This document shows positions 18,595-26,915 of a DNA stretch of 64,000 nucleotides, piece after piece. Source of the stretch: JAWLGZ01 sp041690635 (lineage in GTDB: Bacteria > Pseudomonadota > Gammaproteobacteria > Thiohalomonadales > Thiohalomonadaceae); the NCBI GenBank assembly GCA_041690635.1, contig JAWLGZ010000002.1:744001-808000 (forward strand), read 5' to 3'. Numbering within the stretch: position 1 is the stretch's first letter; the number at the start of each line of letters is the position of its first letter. The position numbers and the translations under genes are program-made. The notes beneath the pieces were generated by a model. The model was not told the DNA's origin. It worked only from the letters and a program-made list of their open reading frames with translations, and ran no database searches.

Positions 18595-21231
18595 TTAGTC
18601 ATCCTTAAGGCGCTCCAGACCTAACCGGCTGTAGCGATAGCGGTACGTTCCAAGGGTGAACTCGGTGGTCCCATTGTCGTGTGCCACGACCGTGGGCTCA
18701 GCGTCGGGATCAACGCCCGAGGGGACAAGGAAGCTTCGGACGGGCAACGCACGAAGCGGCGCACCGAATGGGCCGGGAATCGCGGGATCGAATCGGAGCA
18801 GACGGTCCTTGGCGCCGAGGCGGGTAGCGATGCCGACCTCTTTCGGGAACGGTTGCTGCTCGTCGAAGGGCTTGTCCAGTTCCAGCGCACTCTGATGGCC
18901 GACGGTTTTCTGGGCCCAGTCCTCACCCTCTACCCGCTGCGCGAGACGTTCCCACGCCTCGCCCCCCTCCTGCTCAATGGCGCGTAGCCTGTCAGGGTGA
19001 GTTGCCGCTTCCACCAGGTAGCGGTTATCTGCGGGAATGGTCACTGTGAGATGGGCGCCGATGAGACGGCGGGTGGCCTCGACCGCGCGGAGATCCGGGT
19101 AGATGCCGCCTCCGCCATTGGGTGAGGGGCCTAATCCGTGGCTGGGGCGATTCAACAGGGGCTCCAGCTCGTGACCTGCCGGGGTCAAGATCCACGCCTG
19201 TGGTTTGCGAAAGGAACTCGGTCGTTGGTCGTCTTCTCGCGAATGCCGATGGAGCCGGCCGATGCGCTGTAGCAGCACATCCATCGGGCAGAGATCCGTG
19301 ATGAGCAGATCGGCATCCAAGTCGAGACTCTGTTCCAGGGTTTGGGTCCCGATGGCGATGCAGGGGCCTGGTGGTCTCTCTTTCCCCAACTGGGTTTCGA
19401 CGGCAGCGTCCAACAGCGGTCTGTCGTCCCGGCTGAACCGGCCATGGTGCAGAGTGACGACGCCATTGACGTTGAAGAGTGAGGCCGGGTCGGCGCCGCT
19501 CTCCTCCAGTGCTTTCAGCACAGCAACCGCACCTGGCACCGTGTTACGAATCACCAATACCTTGGCCCCTTCCCTGGCAGCATCAAGCGCCAGCCGTGCT
19601 ATCCGAGCGGGATCGTCCATCGAATCATGCAAGCTCCACTCGACCTTTTTGCTCCGACCAGGGGAAGGCACTGCCTTAATGCCGGAAAAATCGGAGACGG
19701 CAGGATAGGCAACGGCGCTGGCTGCGTCGAAGTCGGTGGTGCAGGAGGGAGCGGCCAGCCCGGACGACAACCCCAGATAGCGATCACGGGCGCTGGATCC
19801 CAAGGTCGCGGAGAGGAGTAGTGCGTGGCCGCCACAACGTAGGTGCGCCTTGAGCAGCCGTTCGAGCAGCACGGTCATGTAGGGGTCGGAGGCGTGTACC
19901 TCATCCACCACCAACAAGCTGCGCGTCAGAAGTGCATGCCTCAGATGGGCATGAGGAACCTGCAAGGCGCTGAACAATGCCTGGTCGATGGTGCCGACCG
20001 CAATGGGAGCCGCCAGGAAACGTTTTGGCGATTCGGCGGCCCAGCGGTGCTGCGCGGCCTTGTCGTCAGGATCATCGGGCCATTGGACTTCGAAGTTGGG
20101 CAGTGCCTTCGGTTCATGGCCGTCCGCAGCGGTGTAGCCCGGCAGTGCACGCACGACGACCGGGGCGGCATCGGGCCATAGCCGCTTGACCGCTTTTTGC
20201 ACGCGCCCATAGACCTGACTTGCAGAAACCCGTGTTGGCAAGGCGAAGAAGAGGCTATCCACCTGTCCCGACTGGAATAGCTGCACATAGCGCCATAGGG
20301 CCGCTTCGGTCTTGCCGCTGCCGGTTTCAGATTCCAGGATAACCAACGGTCCGAGCGCCGGGTCACCCATCGCAGCCTGAACGGGATAGGGCGGGTTGCC
20401 CCCGAATATCTCCGCGAAGGCTGGTGACAGTTCAGCAGCTCTCTCCCGCCAGGCGTCCACATCCAATCCTACTGCCGCGACTGCCTCTGCCGCATGGCGC
20501 GCTGCGTTTTCGCTCCGTTGCTCGCCGTCTTTGGAGTAGGGGAAGAGATCGCTATCAGAGCCGAGCCAGTCGGCCAACTGCACCAGCCCGGCAAAAAGGT
20601 GGCCAAAGGCGGGGGACTCCGGTAGCGGCTCCCCGCCCTGCACAAAGGCTTCTGGAAAGAGTACCGTCGCCTGTGCACCGATTGAATCCAGCACCGCAGC
20701 GGGGTCATAAAGGGTGCGGCCGTCGGTGCCAATCACCGCCTTCCACGCCACAGCATGCTGCCGGTTCGAGAGGGGGGAGACCTCTACGATGGGACGACCG
20801 TGGTGACTGATACTGGCGATCAGCAATGACCAAGTCGCCTCGCCCCAGCGCTCAATCGCATCGACAGGAAGCCGCTCAGCCAACGATTCACAAGTTTCGG
20901 TGAACAACACCAGGGCTTCGCCCCCGTGGCCCGCTCGTGGGGGCCACTCCGGCGGATGCTTTGCCGGATCCCATCGCTTGGCCTGAAAACCGCTATTGGC
21001 TTTGCCGACATCGTGCAAGAAAGCAAGTACCGAGAGGCGGGCGACATCCGTCGCCTGCAATCGACGACCGGCTGCGTTCTCCAATCCCCGCTCAATCGCG
21101 TGGCAGCGACACAATTGTTGAAAACAGGCAGCCACATCGATCATGTGGTCGATGAGCGGGTGCCAGCCCGCAATGGCTCCGGCATCATCCCTCTGCAGCT
21201 TGCCAAAGGCATTTCTGGACACGACCGACAT
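18595..21231 (-). CDS. cas3: Cas3 nuclease-helicase, type I-E
   Basis: An 878-residue HD-nuclease/superfamily 2 helicase that degrades the target DNA after Cascade binding. The HD domain comes first: His24, His29, His73-Asp74 (FLHDVGK) and His143-His144 are visible metal ligands. The helicase follows with SETGSGKTEA (301-310), DEVH (443-446) and SATLGSS (about 471). A C-terminal tail after residue 700 matches the Cas3 C-terminal domain region. AAAGG precedes the ATG. It is the first gene of the cas operon, so the operon promoter should lie in the roughly 270 bp before it. Confidence 0.97.
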   Translation of the reverse strand: MSVVSRNAFGKLQRDDAGAIAGWHPLIDHMIDVAACFQQLCRCHAIERGLENAAGRRLQATDVARLSVLAFLHDVGKANSGFQAKRWDPAKHPPEWPPRAGHGGEALVLFTETCESLAERLPVDAIERWGEATWSLLIASISHHGRPIVEVSPLSNRQHAVAWKAVIGTDGRTLYDPAAVLDSIGAQATVLFPEAFVQGGEPLPESPAFGHLFAGLVQLADWLGSDSDLFPYSKDGEQRSENAARHAAEAVAAVGLDVDAWRERAAELSPAFAEIFGGNPPYPVQAAMGDPALGPLVILESETGSGKTEAALWRYVQLFQSGQVDSLFFALPTRVSASQVYGRVQKAVKRLWPDAAPVVVRALPGYTAADGHEPKALPNFEVQWPDDPDDKAAQHRWAAESPKRFLAAPIAVGTIDQALFSALQVPHAHLRHALLTRSLLVVDEVHASDPYMTVLLERLLKAHLRCGGHALLLSATLGSSARDRYLGLSSGLAAPSCTTDFDAASAVAYPAVSDFSGIKAVPSPGRSKKVEWSLHDSMDDPARIARLALDAAREGAKVLVIRNTVPGAVAVLKALEESGADPASLFNVNGVVTLHHGRFSRDDRPLLDAAVETQLGKERPPGPCIAIGTQTLEQSLDLDADLLITDLCPMDVLLQRIGRLHRHSREDDQRPSSFRKPQAWILTPAGHELEPLLNRPSHGLGPSPNGGGGIYPDLRAVEATRRLIGAHLTVTIPADNRYLVEAATHPDRLRAIEQEGGEAWERLAQRVEGEDWAQKTVGHQSALELDKPFDEQQPFPKEVGIATRLGAKDRLLRFDPAIPGPFGAPLRALPVRSFLVPSGVDPDAEPTVVAHDNGTTEFTLGTYRYRYSRLGLERLKDD

Positions 21232-21248
21232 TTACCTTTGCCCTGCTG

Positions 21249-21440
21249 CTAGAAATTGGAGATTGGCCGAATACCCCGCTGCCACTTCCACATCACCGGT
21301 TCTCGCTCTCGCTCGATCTCCGCCTGCAACTTCTCCTCGCTCGGGAGATAGCGCCGGTATTTCGAGGCAAAGAGCTGTTGGCCGCCCTACTGGAGCAGTG
21401 TTGCGGCTTTGGCCCGCGTGCGGCTGGTATGTTCCTTCCA
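21249..21440 (-). pseudogene. Remnant resembling the C-terminal tail of a DUF1016/PDDEXK-type protein
   Basis: In one minus-strand frame this short stretch reads WKEHTSRTRAKAATLLQ, a TAG stop (21387-21389), then GGQQLFASKYRRYLPSEEKL and a charged helix, ending at a TAG (21249-21251). The segment LFASKYxxYLPSEEKLxxE looks like the tail of DUF1016-type PDDEXK nuclease proteins, recalled from memory and not searched. The in-frame stop and absence of the rest of the protein argue for decay. It fills the gap between the WYL regulator and cas3. Confidence 0.33.
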
Positions 21441-21455
21441 TGTATCCCCCTTGTG

Positions 21456-21503
21456 ATGACTTCTAACACACGGGTGGGCTCACCCGTTGAGCCCAGAAGT
21501 CAT
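21456..21503. repeat. Nested inverted repeat between the WYL gene and cas3
   Basis: Outer arms ATGACTTCT (21456-21464) and AGAAGTCAT (21495-21503) are perfectly complementary. Inside them ACGGGTG and CACCCGT pair around a GGCT loop. The structure starts directly after the WYL regulator stop codon. There is no T-run on the minus side, so a simple intrinsic terminator is not clear; an operator or attenuator is possible. Confidence 0.6.
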
Positions 21504-22463
21504 TCATCCGTACAAACCGGCCGCTTCACGTACCCGTTGGGCGGCCTTGTCGCGCAGTGCTTCCGGGGCGATGACTTCCACTTCCGGGCCGTAGCGCCCG
21601 ATCTCCATCAGCAGTTCGCGTTCGTCGGAATAGGGGATCTGGAGTTCGTAGGTGGCGCCGTCCCAGCGGCCTATCTGGTCCGGATGCCAGGTTTCGTCGG
21701 CGACCCAGCGCGCGGCGCGGGCGGCAAAGCGCAGGACGGCCCACGCCTTCGCCTCGCCGGTGAAGATGCCGAAGCTGGCGTTCAGGAAGCGATCGAGGCT
21801 TGCGTCGTCGATGGCTCGCAGATCGGCATCGGTCAGATGCGCCTGTCGGATGCGGTCGAGGGAGAAGGTGCGCAGCGCCCGGGCCTGTTCGCACCAGGCG
21901 ATCACGAACCAGTTGTCGCGGTAATGGGTGAGCTGGTAGGGGTGGATACGGCGTTCGGTGGTCTGGCCCCGTTCGCGGCCGTCGTAGGTGATGTCGAGAC
22001 AGCGGCCGTCGAGGACGGCGCCGGCCACGCGGCCGAAGCGCTGGTTGTCGATTTGGCGACTGCCTATCGGCTGCAGGCGGATGCGCTGGGTGACGGTCTC
22101 GCTGGTGTGCCCGGTCTGCTCCAGCAGTTTGCGGATGCGCGCCTTGAGCGGCCCGATGTGGGGGCCGAGCAGGCCGGGCCGCACACTCTCCAGGAGCTGT
22201 TCGCTGGCGAGCAGTGCGTAGAGTTCGGAATCGTTGAACCAGAGGCCGGGGAGCTGGAATTCGGGGGCTTCCGGGTCGTAGCGGTAACCCTGGCCGTCCC
22301 GCGTGTTGATAATCGGCGCCTCCATGTAATCGCGCAAATAGGCGATATCCCGCTTGATGGTGGCGGGTGAGATTTCCAGCTCCTGCTGCAGGAGCTCGAA
22401 AGGGACCGAACGACGGCGGGTCAGGAGTTGGTGGATGCGGTAGATGCGCTCGGCGCGGTTCAT
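21504..22463 (-). CDS. HTH-WYL domain transcriptional regulator, probable cas-locus regulator
   Basis: A 319-residue regulator. Residues 1-60 form a DeoR-type winged helix-turn-helix (RIYRIHQLLTRRRSVPFELL, then EISPATIKRDIAYLRDY). A WYL ligand-binding domain follows (RRIHPYQLTHYRDNWFVIAW), then a C-terminal WCX region. MNRAERIYRI at 22463 is the family-typical start; a longer version adds eleven residues. It lies upstream of cas3 on the same strand. WYL regulators beside cas operons are known, for example the Synechocystis Sll7009 repressor, so control of this locus is a reasonable inference. Confidence 0.9.
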   Translation of the reverse strand: MNRAERIYRIHQLLTRRRSVPFELLQQELEISPATIKRDIAYLRDYMEAPIINTRDGQGYRYDPEAPEFQLPGLWFNDSELYALLASEQLLESVRPGLLGPHIGPLKARIRKLLEQTGHTSETVTQRIRLQPIGSRQIDNQRFGRVAGAVLDGRCLDITYDGRERGQTTERRIHPYQLTHYRDNWFVIAWCEQARALRTFSLDRIRQAHLTDADLRAIDDASLDRFLNASFGIFTGEAKAWAVLRFAARAARWVADETWHPDQIGRWDGATYELQIPYSDERELLMEIGRYGPEVEVIAPEALRDKAAQRVREAAGLYG

Positions 22464-22536
22464 CGGCTTTTCTCTTGTTGTGCGCCCCAGCACCGATTCT
22501 GCCGCATCGGAGCAGATAAAAGAACCGCCAAATCAA

Positions 22537-22550
22537 ATTGTTAACACAAT
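22537..22550. repeat. Small AT-rich inverted repeat upstream of the WYL gene
   Basis: ATTGT and ACAAT are separated by TAAC in an unusually AT-rich patch about 75 bp before the WYL regulator start. It could be an operator for autoregulation, or part of the divergent promoter region for the YcgN pair. Only the palindrome itself is seen. Confidence 0.3.
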
Positions 22551-22645
22551 GTGAACTTTCTCTCGCACGCACGGTGCTTCCCCCACGCCTGCTGAACCAC
22601 GCGCATGGAGTAGAATGACGCTCCCCTTCCGGATGTATTCCGATT

Positions 22646-22915
22646 GTGAAACCTGAACTCTTCGAACAGATCGCCGTGAGTGTCGAGAGCGACCCGCGCT
22701 CGGGTCAGTCGCTGCTCCTCTATGCGTTGGTAAAGACGCTGTGCGCTGAACGGGGCGGGCACATGTATCTGCTTACCAAGCTCAAGGAGATGGCGCCGGA
22801 GACGCGGCAACTCGCCTATGGGCTGATGGAGACGATGGCGGCAGGCGGCGCCTCGCCGGCCGACTGGCAGGCATTGGAGCTACGCCTCGACGAGGCGGTA
22901 AGGGGGCGCGGATGA
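22646..22915 (+). CDS. Small conserved-looking hypothetical protein, partner of YcgN
   Basis: An 89-residue soluble protein I do not recognise. It is largely helical by composition (LLLYALVKTLCAERGG, then ETRQLAYGLMETMAAGG) with no membrane segment or metal motif. The start is a GTG. Its stop overlaps the start of the YcgN-family gene as ATGA, so the two are translationally coupled and the frame is very likely real. Confidence 0.68.
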   Translation: MKPELFEQIAVSVESDPRSGQSLLLYALVKTLCAERGGHMYLLTKLKEMAPETRQLAYGLMETMAAGGASPADWQALELRLDEAVRGRG

Positions 22916-23355
22916 GCGAGCCGTTCTGGAAGGCCAAGGCGCTGTCGGAGCTGTCGGCCGAGGAGTGGGAGAGCCTGTGTGACGCCTGCGGCCGGTGCTG
23001 CCTGCAGAAGCTGGAACACGAGTGGGACGGGACGCTCTACTACACCAGTGTGGCATGCCGTCATCTCGATACGGAGAGCTGCAGCTGCGTTCGCTACGAG
23101 GAGCGTGTCACGCTGCCGGAGCAGTGTGTGCAGCTGACGCCCGAGAACGTGCACCAGTTGACCTGGATGCCGACCACCTGCGCCTATCGCATCCTTGCGT
23201 CCGGTGGGGAGTTGCCGGAGTGGCATCCGCTCGTCTCCGGCAACCCGGAGAGTGTGCATGAGGCGGGGATCTCGGTACGCAGTTACGCCATCTCGGAGTC
23301 GCAGCTGGACGACCCGGACGATCTGGAGCCGTTTGTGATGGGGCGGGCGCTTTAG
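22912..23355 (+). CDS. ycgN: YcgN/UPF0260-family cysteine-cluster protein
   Basis: A 147-residue protein of the YcgN (UPF0260) family, whose biochemical role is unknown; the conserved cysteines suggest metal or cluster binding. The diagnostic segment WESLCDACGRCCLQKLE (Cys at about 24, 27, 30, 31) is present, followed by VACRHLDTESCSCVRYEER with further cysteines and a WMPTTCAYR motif. Length matches the family (about 150). It overlaps the preceding small gene by four bases and is followed by palindromic repeats. Confidence 0.93.
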   Translation: MSEPFWKAKALSELSAEEWESLCDACGRCCLQKLEHEWDGTLYYTSVACRHLDTESCSCVRYEERVTLPEQCVQLTPENVHQLTWMPTTCAYRILASGGELPEWHPLVSGNPESVHEAGISVRSYAISESQLDDPDDLEPFVMGRAL

Positions 23356-23362
23356 CTGTCCC

Positions 23363-23389
23363 GGCGGATTACGCTGGCGCTAATCCGCC
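23363..23389. repeat. Palindromic intergenic repeat, GGCGGATTA/TAATCCGCC type, copy 1
   Basis: Arms GGCGGATTA and TAATCCGCC flank CGCTGGCGC. The same arms recur twice on the other side of pepN (26174 and 26222). This GGCGGATTACGC..TAATCCGCC form is a familiar scattered element in gammaproteobacterial intergenic DNA. Confidence 0.85.
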
Positions 23390-23400
23390 CTGCATTCATC

Positions 23401-23486
23401 TGTAGGAGCCCGCCCCTGCGGGCGAACGGGTTTGGGGTACTCTAAGCGGCTTTGCCGCTATTCGCCCGGTGGGGCGGGCTCCTACA
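23401..23486. repeat. REPIN-like pair of inverted REP sequences
   Basis: TGTAGGAGCCCGCCCC (23401-23416) and its exact complement GGGGCGGGCTCCTACA (23471-23486) face each other, each followed inward by a GGGCGAA-type end. Between them lies a small hairpin (AGCGGC/GCCGCT). The GTAGGAGC head followed by a short palindrome is the REP pattern mobilised by RAYT transposases; two facing REPs make a REPIN. It lies just past the pepN stop. Confidence 0.85.
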
Positions 23487-23495
23487 CACTTTCCC

Positions 23496-26138
23496 TCAGG
23501 CGAGGCTCTTGGTAACCACCTCGTAGGTGTCGGGGGAGAGCCCTTCGCTGCCGGCGATCCGTTCCAGTTCGGTTTTCATCAGGTCGCTGCGGACCGGTTC
23601 GTAGCGGCGCCACAGGGTCAGCGGCGTCAGCATCCGTGCGGCGATCTGCGGATTCATCCGGTCGAGGGTCAACACCTGGTCGGCCAGGAAGCGATAGCCG
23701 CCGCCATCCACCTCGTGGAAGCGGACATGATTGCGCATGCAGAAGGTGCCGATCACGGCACGCACCCGGTTGGGATTTTTCAGCGTGAAGTCCGGGTGCT
23801 CGACCAGTTGCTGCACCCGCTCCAGCGCCCCCGGCTGCGGTGAGGCGGCCTGGATGGCGAACCACTTGTCGAGTACGCCCGGCTCCTCCTTCCAGCGCCC
23901 GTAGAAGGAGTTCAATGCGGCGGCCTGCTGCGCTGCACCGGTGTGGACCAGCGCGGTGAGTGCGGCGACCGAATCGGTCATGTTGGTGGCGGCGTCGAAC
24001 TGCTGCACGGTGATCGCCTGTACCTGCGCATCGCCCAGCTCGGCCAGGTAGGAGAGACAGAGATTGCGCAGCCGGCGGCGCCCGATGGCGGCGGCATCGA
24101 GCCGGAACGGACCCGTGTCGGCCAGCTTGTCGTAGACCTTCTCGATCAGGTCACGGTGGGCAGTCGCCAGCAGACGACGCAGATCGGTGCGCGCCAGATA
24201 GAGCCGATCCGGATCGATCGGGGCGGTGAAGTCGGCCACATACTCCTCGCTCGGCAGGGTGAGCGCCTCGGCGAGCAGCGCGGGGTCCATCTCCCCGTAC
24301 GCCGCCAGTGCGCGTCCGAACGCCTCGACAAAGTCGTGTTCCGGGTCCGGCGTGCGGCCGGCGGCCAGCCGCTCCATTGCCCGCAGCATCACCCGCACCC
24401 CGAGCCGCTGCCCGGCATCCCAACGGTTGAACTCGTCGGTGTCGTGGGCCAGCAGGAAGGCGAGTTCCGCATCGCTCCAGTCCACCTCCAGCTTCACCGG
24501 CGCCGAGAAGGCGCGCAGCAGCGACGGGATTGGTGGCTCGGGCAGATCGACGAAGGTGAAGGTCTGCTCCGACTCGGTCAGTTCCAGCACCCGCTCCAGT
24601 TCTCCGCCCGACTCCCCCTCCAGACGCACCGGCAATGCCGTGCCGTCGGGGCGCAGCAGGGCGATCTTGACGGGAATGTGGAACGGCGCCTTCTCCGGCT
24701 GGCCCGGTGTCGGCGGGCAGCTCTGGCGCAGGGTCAGGCGAAACCGGCGCGTTTCGGCGTCGTACAGCCGCTCCACCGACACGACCGGTGTGCCCGCCTG
24801 GGCGTACCAGCGCTGGAACTGTGTCAGTTCGACACCGTTGGCCTCCTCCAGCGCACGGATGAAATCCTCCACCGTTACCGCCTGGCCGTCGTGGCGCTCG
24901 AAATAGCGATCGGTGCCGCGCCGGAACCGCTCCGGGCCCAGCAGGGTGTGCAGCATGCGCACCACCTCGGCGCCCTTTTCGTAGACGGTCAGGGTGTAGA
25001 AGTTGTTGATCTCCACATAGGCGTCGGGGCGCACCGGATGGGCCATCGGCCCCGCGTCCTCGGCAAACTGGCGCGCACGCAGGAGGCGCGCATCCTCGAT
25101 GCGCTTGACCGCCGCCGACTGCCTGTCGGCGGTGAACTGCGCGTCACGGAAGACGGTGAAGCCCTCCTTGAGGCTGAGCTGGAACCAGTCGCGGCAGGTG
25201 ACCCGGTTGCCGGACCAGTTGTGGAAATACTCGTGGGCGATCACCGCTTCGATGTTGACGAAGTCGGTGTCGGTGGCGGTCTCGGGGCTGGCCAGCACGT
25301 AGTGGGAGTTAAAGATGTTGAGCCCCTTGTTCTCCATCGCCCCCATGTTGAAGTCGGAGACGGCGACGATGTTGTAGCGGTCGAGGTCGTACTCGCGGCC
25401 GTAGTTCTCTTCATCCCAGGCCATCGCCGCCTTCAGGCTGCGCATGGCGTGGTCACACTTGTCGAGGTCCGGCGCACGCACGTAGATGCGTAGCTCCACC
25501 TCGCGGCCGGAGGTAGTGGTGAAACGGTCCTCGACCCACTTCAGATCGCCCGCCACCAGGGCGAACAGGTAACAGGGCTTGGGGAACGGGTCGTGCCAGG
25601 TGGCGAAGTGGCGGCCATCCTCCAGCTTTCCCTCCTCCACCGGGTTGCCGTTGGAGAGCAGTACCGGATAGCGGGCCGGATCGGCGACGAGGGTGGCGGT
25701 GAAGACCGCCATCACGTCGGGTCGGTCCGGGAACCAGGTGATCTTGCGGAAACCCTCCGCCTCGCACTGGGTGCAGAAGTTGCCGCCCGAGACATAGAGC
25801 CCCTCCAGCGCGGTATTCGCCGCCGGGTGGATGCGCACCACCGTCTCCAGGGTGAACGACTCCGGGGGCGCATCGATGGTCAGGTGGGCTCCATCGACCC
25901 GGTAGGCCTTTTCGGACAGCGGCTCGCCGTCCAGCGCGATGGAGAGCAGCTCGAGGTCCTGACCGTCGAGCACCAGCGGCTGTACGCCGTGCGAACGGTC
26001 ATGGTTGGCGTGGAGCAGGAGCTTCGCATGGACCGTCGTATCCTGCTCGTCCAGTTCGAAGCGCAGTTCGACGCTCTCCACCCGGTAGGCCGGGGGGCAA
26101 TAGTCCTTCAGGTAGACGGTTTTCGGGTTACCGGTCAT
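23496..26138 (-). CDS. pepN: Aminopeptidase N (M1 family)
   Basis: An 880-residue cytosolic zinc aminopeptidase that trims N-terminal residues from peptides. GAMEN (266-270) forms the substrate N-terminus site; HEYFH (302-306) with Glu325 (KEGFTVF) forms the zinc site, with catalytic Glu303. Length is close to E. coli PepN (870), and the C-terminal PepN-type armadillo region is complete to FTLKNPNRVRAVIGTF and beyond. It is a single-gene unit, bordered on both sides by palindromic repeats. Confidence 0.98.
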   Translation of the reverse strand: MTGNPKTVYLKDYCPPAYRVESVELRFELDEQDTTVHAKLLLHANHDRSHGVQPLVLDGQDLELLSIALDGEPLSEKAYRVDGAHLTIDAPPESFTLETVVRIHPAANTALEGLYVSGGNFCTQCEAEGFRKITWFPDRPDVMAVFTATLVADPARYPVLLSNGNPVEEGKLEDGRHFATWHDPFPKPCYLFALVAGDLKWVEDRFTTTSGREVELRIYVRAPDLDKCDHAMRSLKAAMAWDEENYGREYDLDRYNIVAVSDFNMGAMENKGLNIFNSHYVLASPETATDTDFVNIEAVIAHEYFHNWSGNRVTCRDWFQLSLKEGFTVFRDAQFTADRQSAAVKRIEDARLLRARQFAEDAGPMAHPVRPDAYVEINNFYTLTVYEKGAEVVRMLHTLLGPERFRRGTDRYFERHDGQAVTVEDFIRALEEANGVELTQFQRWYAQAGTPVVSVERLYDAETRRFRLTLRQSCPPTPGQPEKAPFHIPVKIALLRPDGTALPVRLEGESGGELERVLELTESEQTFTFVDLPEPPIPSLLRAFSAPVKLEVDWSDAELAFLLAHDTDEFNRWDAGQRLGVRVMLRAMERLAAGRTPDPEHDFVEAFGRALAAYGEMDPALLAEALTLPSEEYVADFTAPIDPDRLYLARTDLRRLLATAHRDLIEKVYDKLADTGPFRLDAAAIGRRRLRNLCLSYLAELGDAQVQAITVQQFDAATNMTDSVAALTALVHTGAAQQAAALNSFYGRWKEEPGVLDKWFAIQAASPQPGALERVQQLVEHPDFTLKNPNRVRAVIGTFCMRNHVRFHEVDGGGYRFLADQVLTLDRMNPQIAARMLTPLTLWRRYEPVRSDLMKTELERIAGSEGLSPDTYEVVTKSLA

Positions 26139-26173
26139 GCCTTCTCCAGCTTGGTGATTCGATGCGCCCCGTG

Positions 26174-26200
26174 GGCGGATTAGCGTCAGCGTAATCCGCC
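26174..26200. repeat. Palindromic intergenic repeat, copy 2
   Basis: Arms GGCGGATTA and TAATCCGCC around GCGTCAGCG, upstream of the pepN start. Same family as the copy at 23363. Confidence 0.85.
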
Positions 26201-26221
26201 ACCTTTTGGCGGCGCTTCTTC

Positions 26222-26248
26222 GGCGGATTACGCTACGCTAATCCGGCC
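26222..26248. repeat. Palindromic intergenic repeat, copy 3
   Basis: GGCGGATTACGCTACGCTAA continuing to TCCGGCC: the same arms with a one-base change in the right arm, 22 bp after copy 2. The pair lies between the histidine phosphatase stop and the pepN start. Confidence 0.8.
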
Positions 26249-26276
26249 TACATTGGGTGCGGTGCGGTTTCTAGGA

Positions 26277-26888
26277 TCATAGTGTCCCGCCGTGAAACAG
26301 CACACGCGGCAGCGTGTACGCCCCCATCCGGTCCACCCGCACGCGGGAGAGGCCGGCACTCGGCACCTGGATGCGGAACAGGCGCTCCAGCGGCATATCA
26401 AGCGCGTGGCGCAGAATCATGCGGATCACCCCCGCATGGCAGACCACCAGCACGTGGGCGCCCTCATGCCGTTGCAGAATCCGCTCCCAGGCGGAGACCA
26501 CCCGATCCCGGAATGCCGCCAGCGGCTCGGCGCCCGGCGGTCGATGGTTCAGCGGGTCGGTCCAGAACCGCATCAGGATCTCCGGGTCGGACGCCTTCAA
26601 CTCCGATGAGGTTCGCCCTTCCCATTCCCCGAACCCGATCTCCTTGAGGCCCGGCTCGAAGGTCAGCGGCAGCCCCTGCGAGGCGGCCAGCTCCTCGGCG
26701 AAGGCGCGGCAGCGGGCGAGGGGCGAACTGACAATCGCCTGCCAGGGGGAGTGCCCCTCGACCGCCCGGCGCATCTCATCCCACCCCTTTTCGCTCAGCG
26801 GATCGTCGATCTGCCCGCGGTACTTCCTGCCGCCCACCGGCTCGCCATGGCGCAGCAGGTCGACAGTGGTTTCGGTAAGTGCAGTCAC
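26277..26888 (-). CDS. Histidine phosphatase family protein, alpha-ribazole phosphatase-like
   Basis: A 203-residue phosphatase of the RHG superfamily. The phospho-histidine motif LLRHGEP is at residues 12-18, the acid/base region SPLARC follows, and the second histidine is in VVCHAGVIRM. The sequence resembles CobC (alpha-ribazole-5'-phosphate phosphatase of cobalamin assembly), but the family is promiscuous and no other cobalamin synthesis gene is adjacent. It lies 27 bp after the AmpE/CobD-like membrane gene and is probably co-transcribed with it. Confidence 0.88.
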   Translation of the reverse strand: MTALTETTVDLLRHGEPVGGRKYRGQIDDPLSEKGWDEMRRAVEGHSPWQAIVSSPLARCRAFAEELAASQGLPLTFEPGLKEIGFGEWEGRTSSELKASDPEILMRFWTDPLNHRPPGAEPLAAFRDRVVSAWERILQRHEGAHVLVVCHAGVIRMILRHALDMPLERLFRIQVPSAGLSRVRVDRMGAYTLPRVLFHGGTL

Positions 26889-26915
26889 GGTCTTGGGAGG
26901 TTCGGGCGGTACCGG

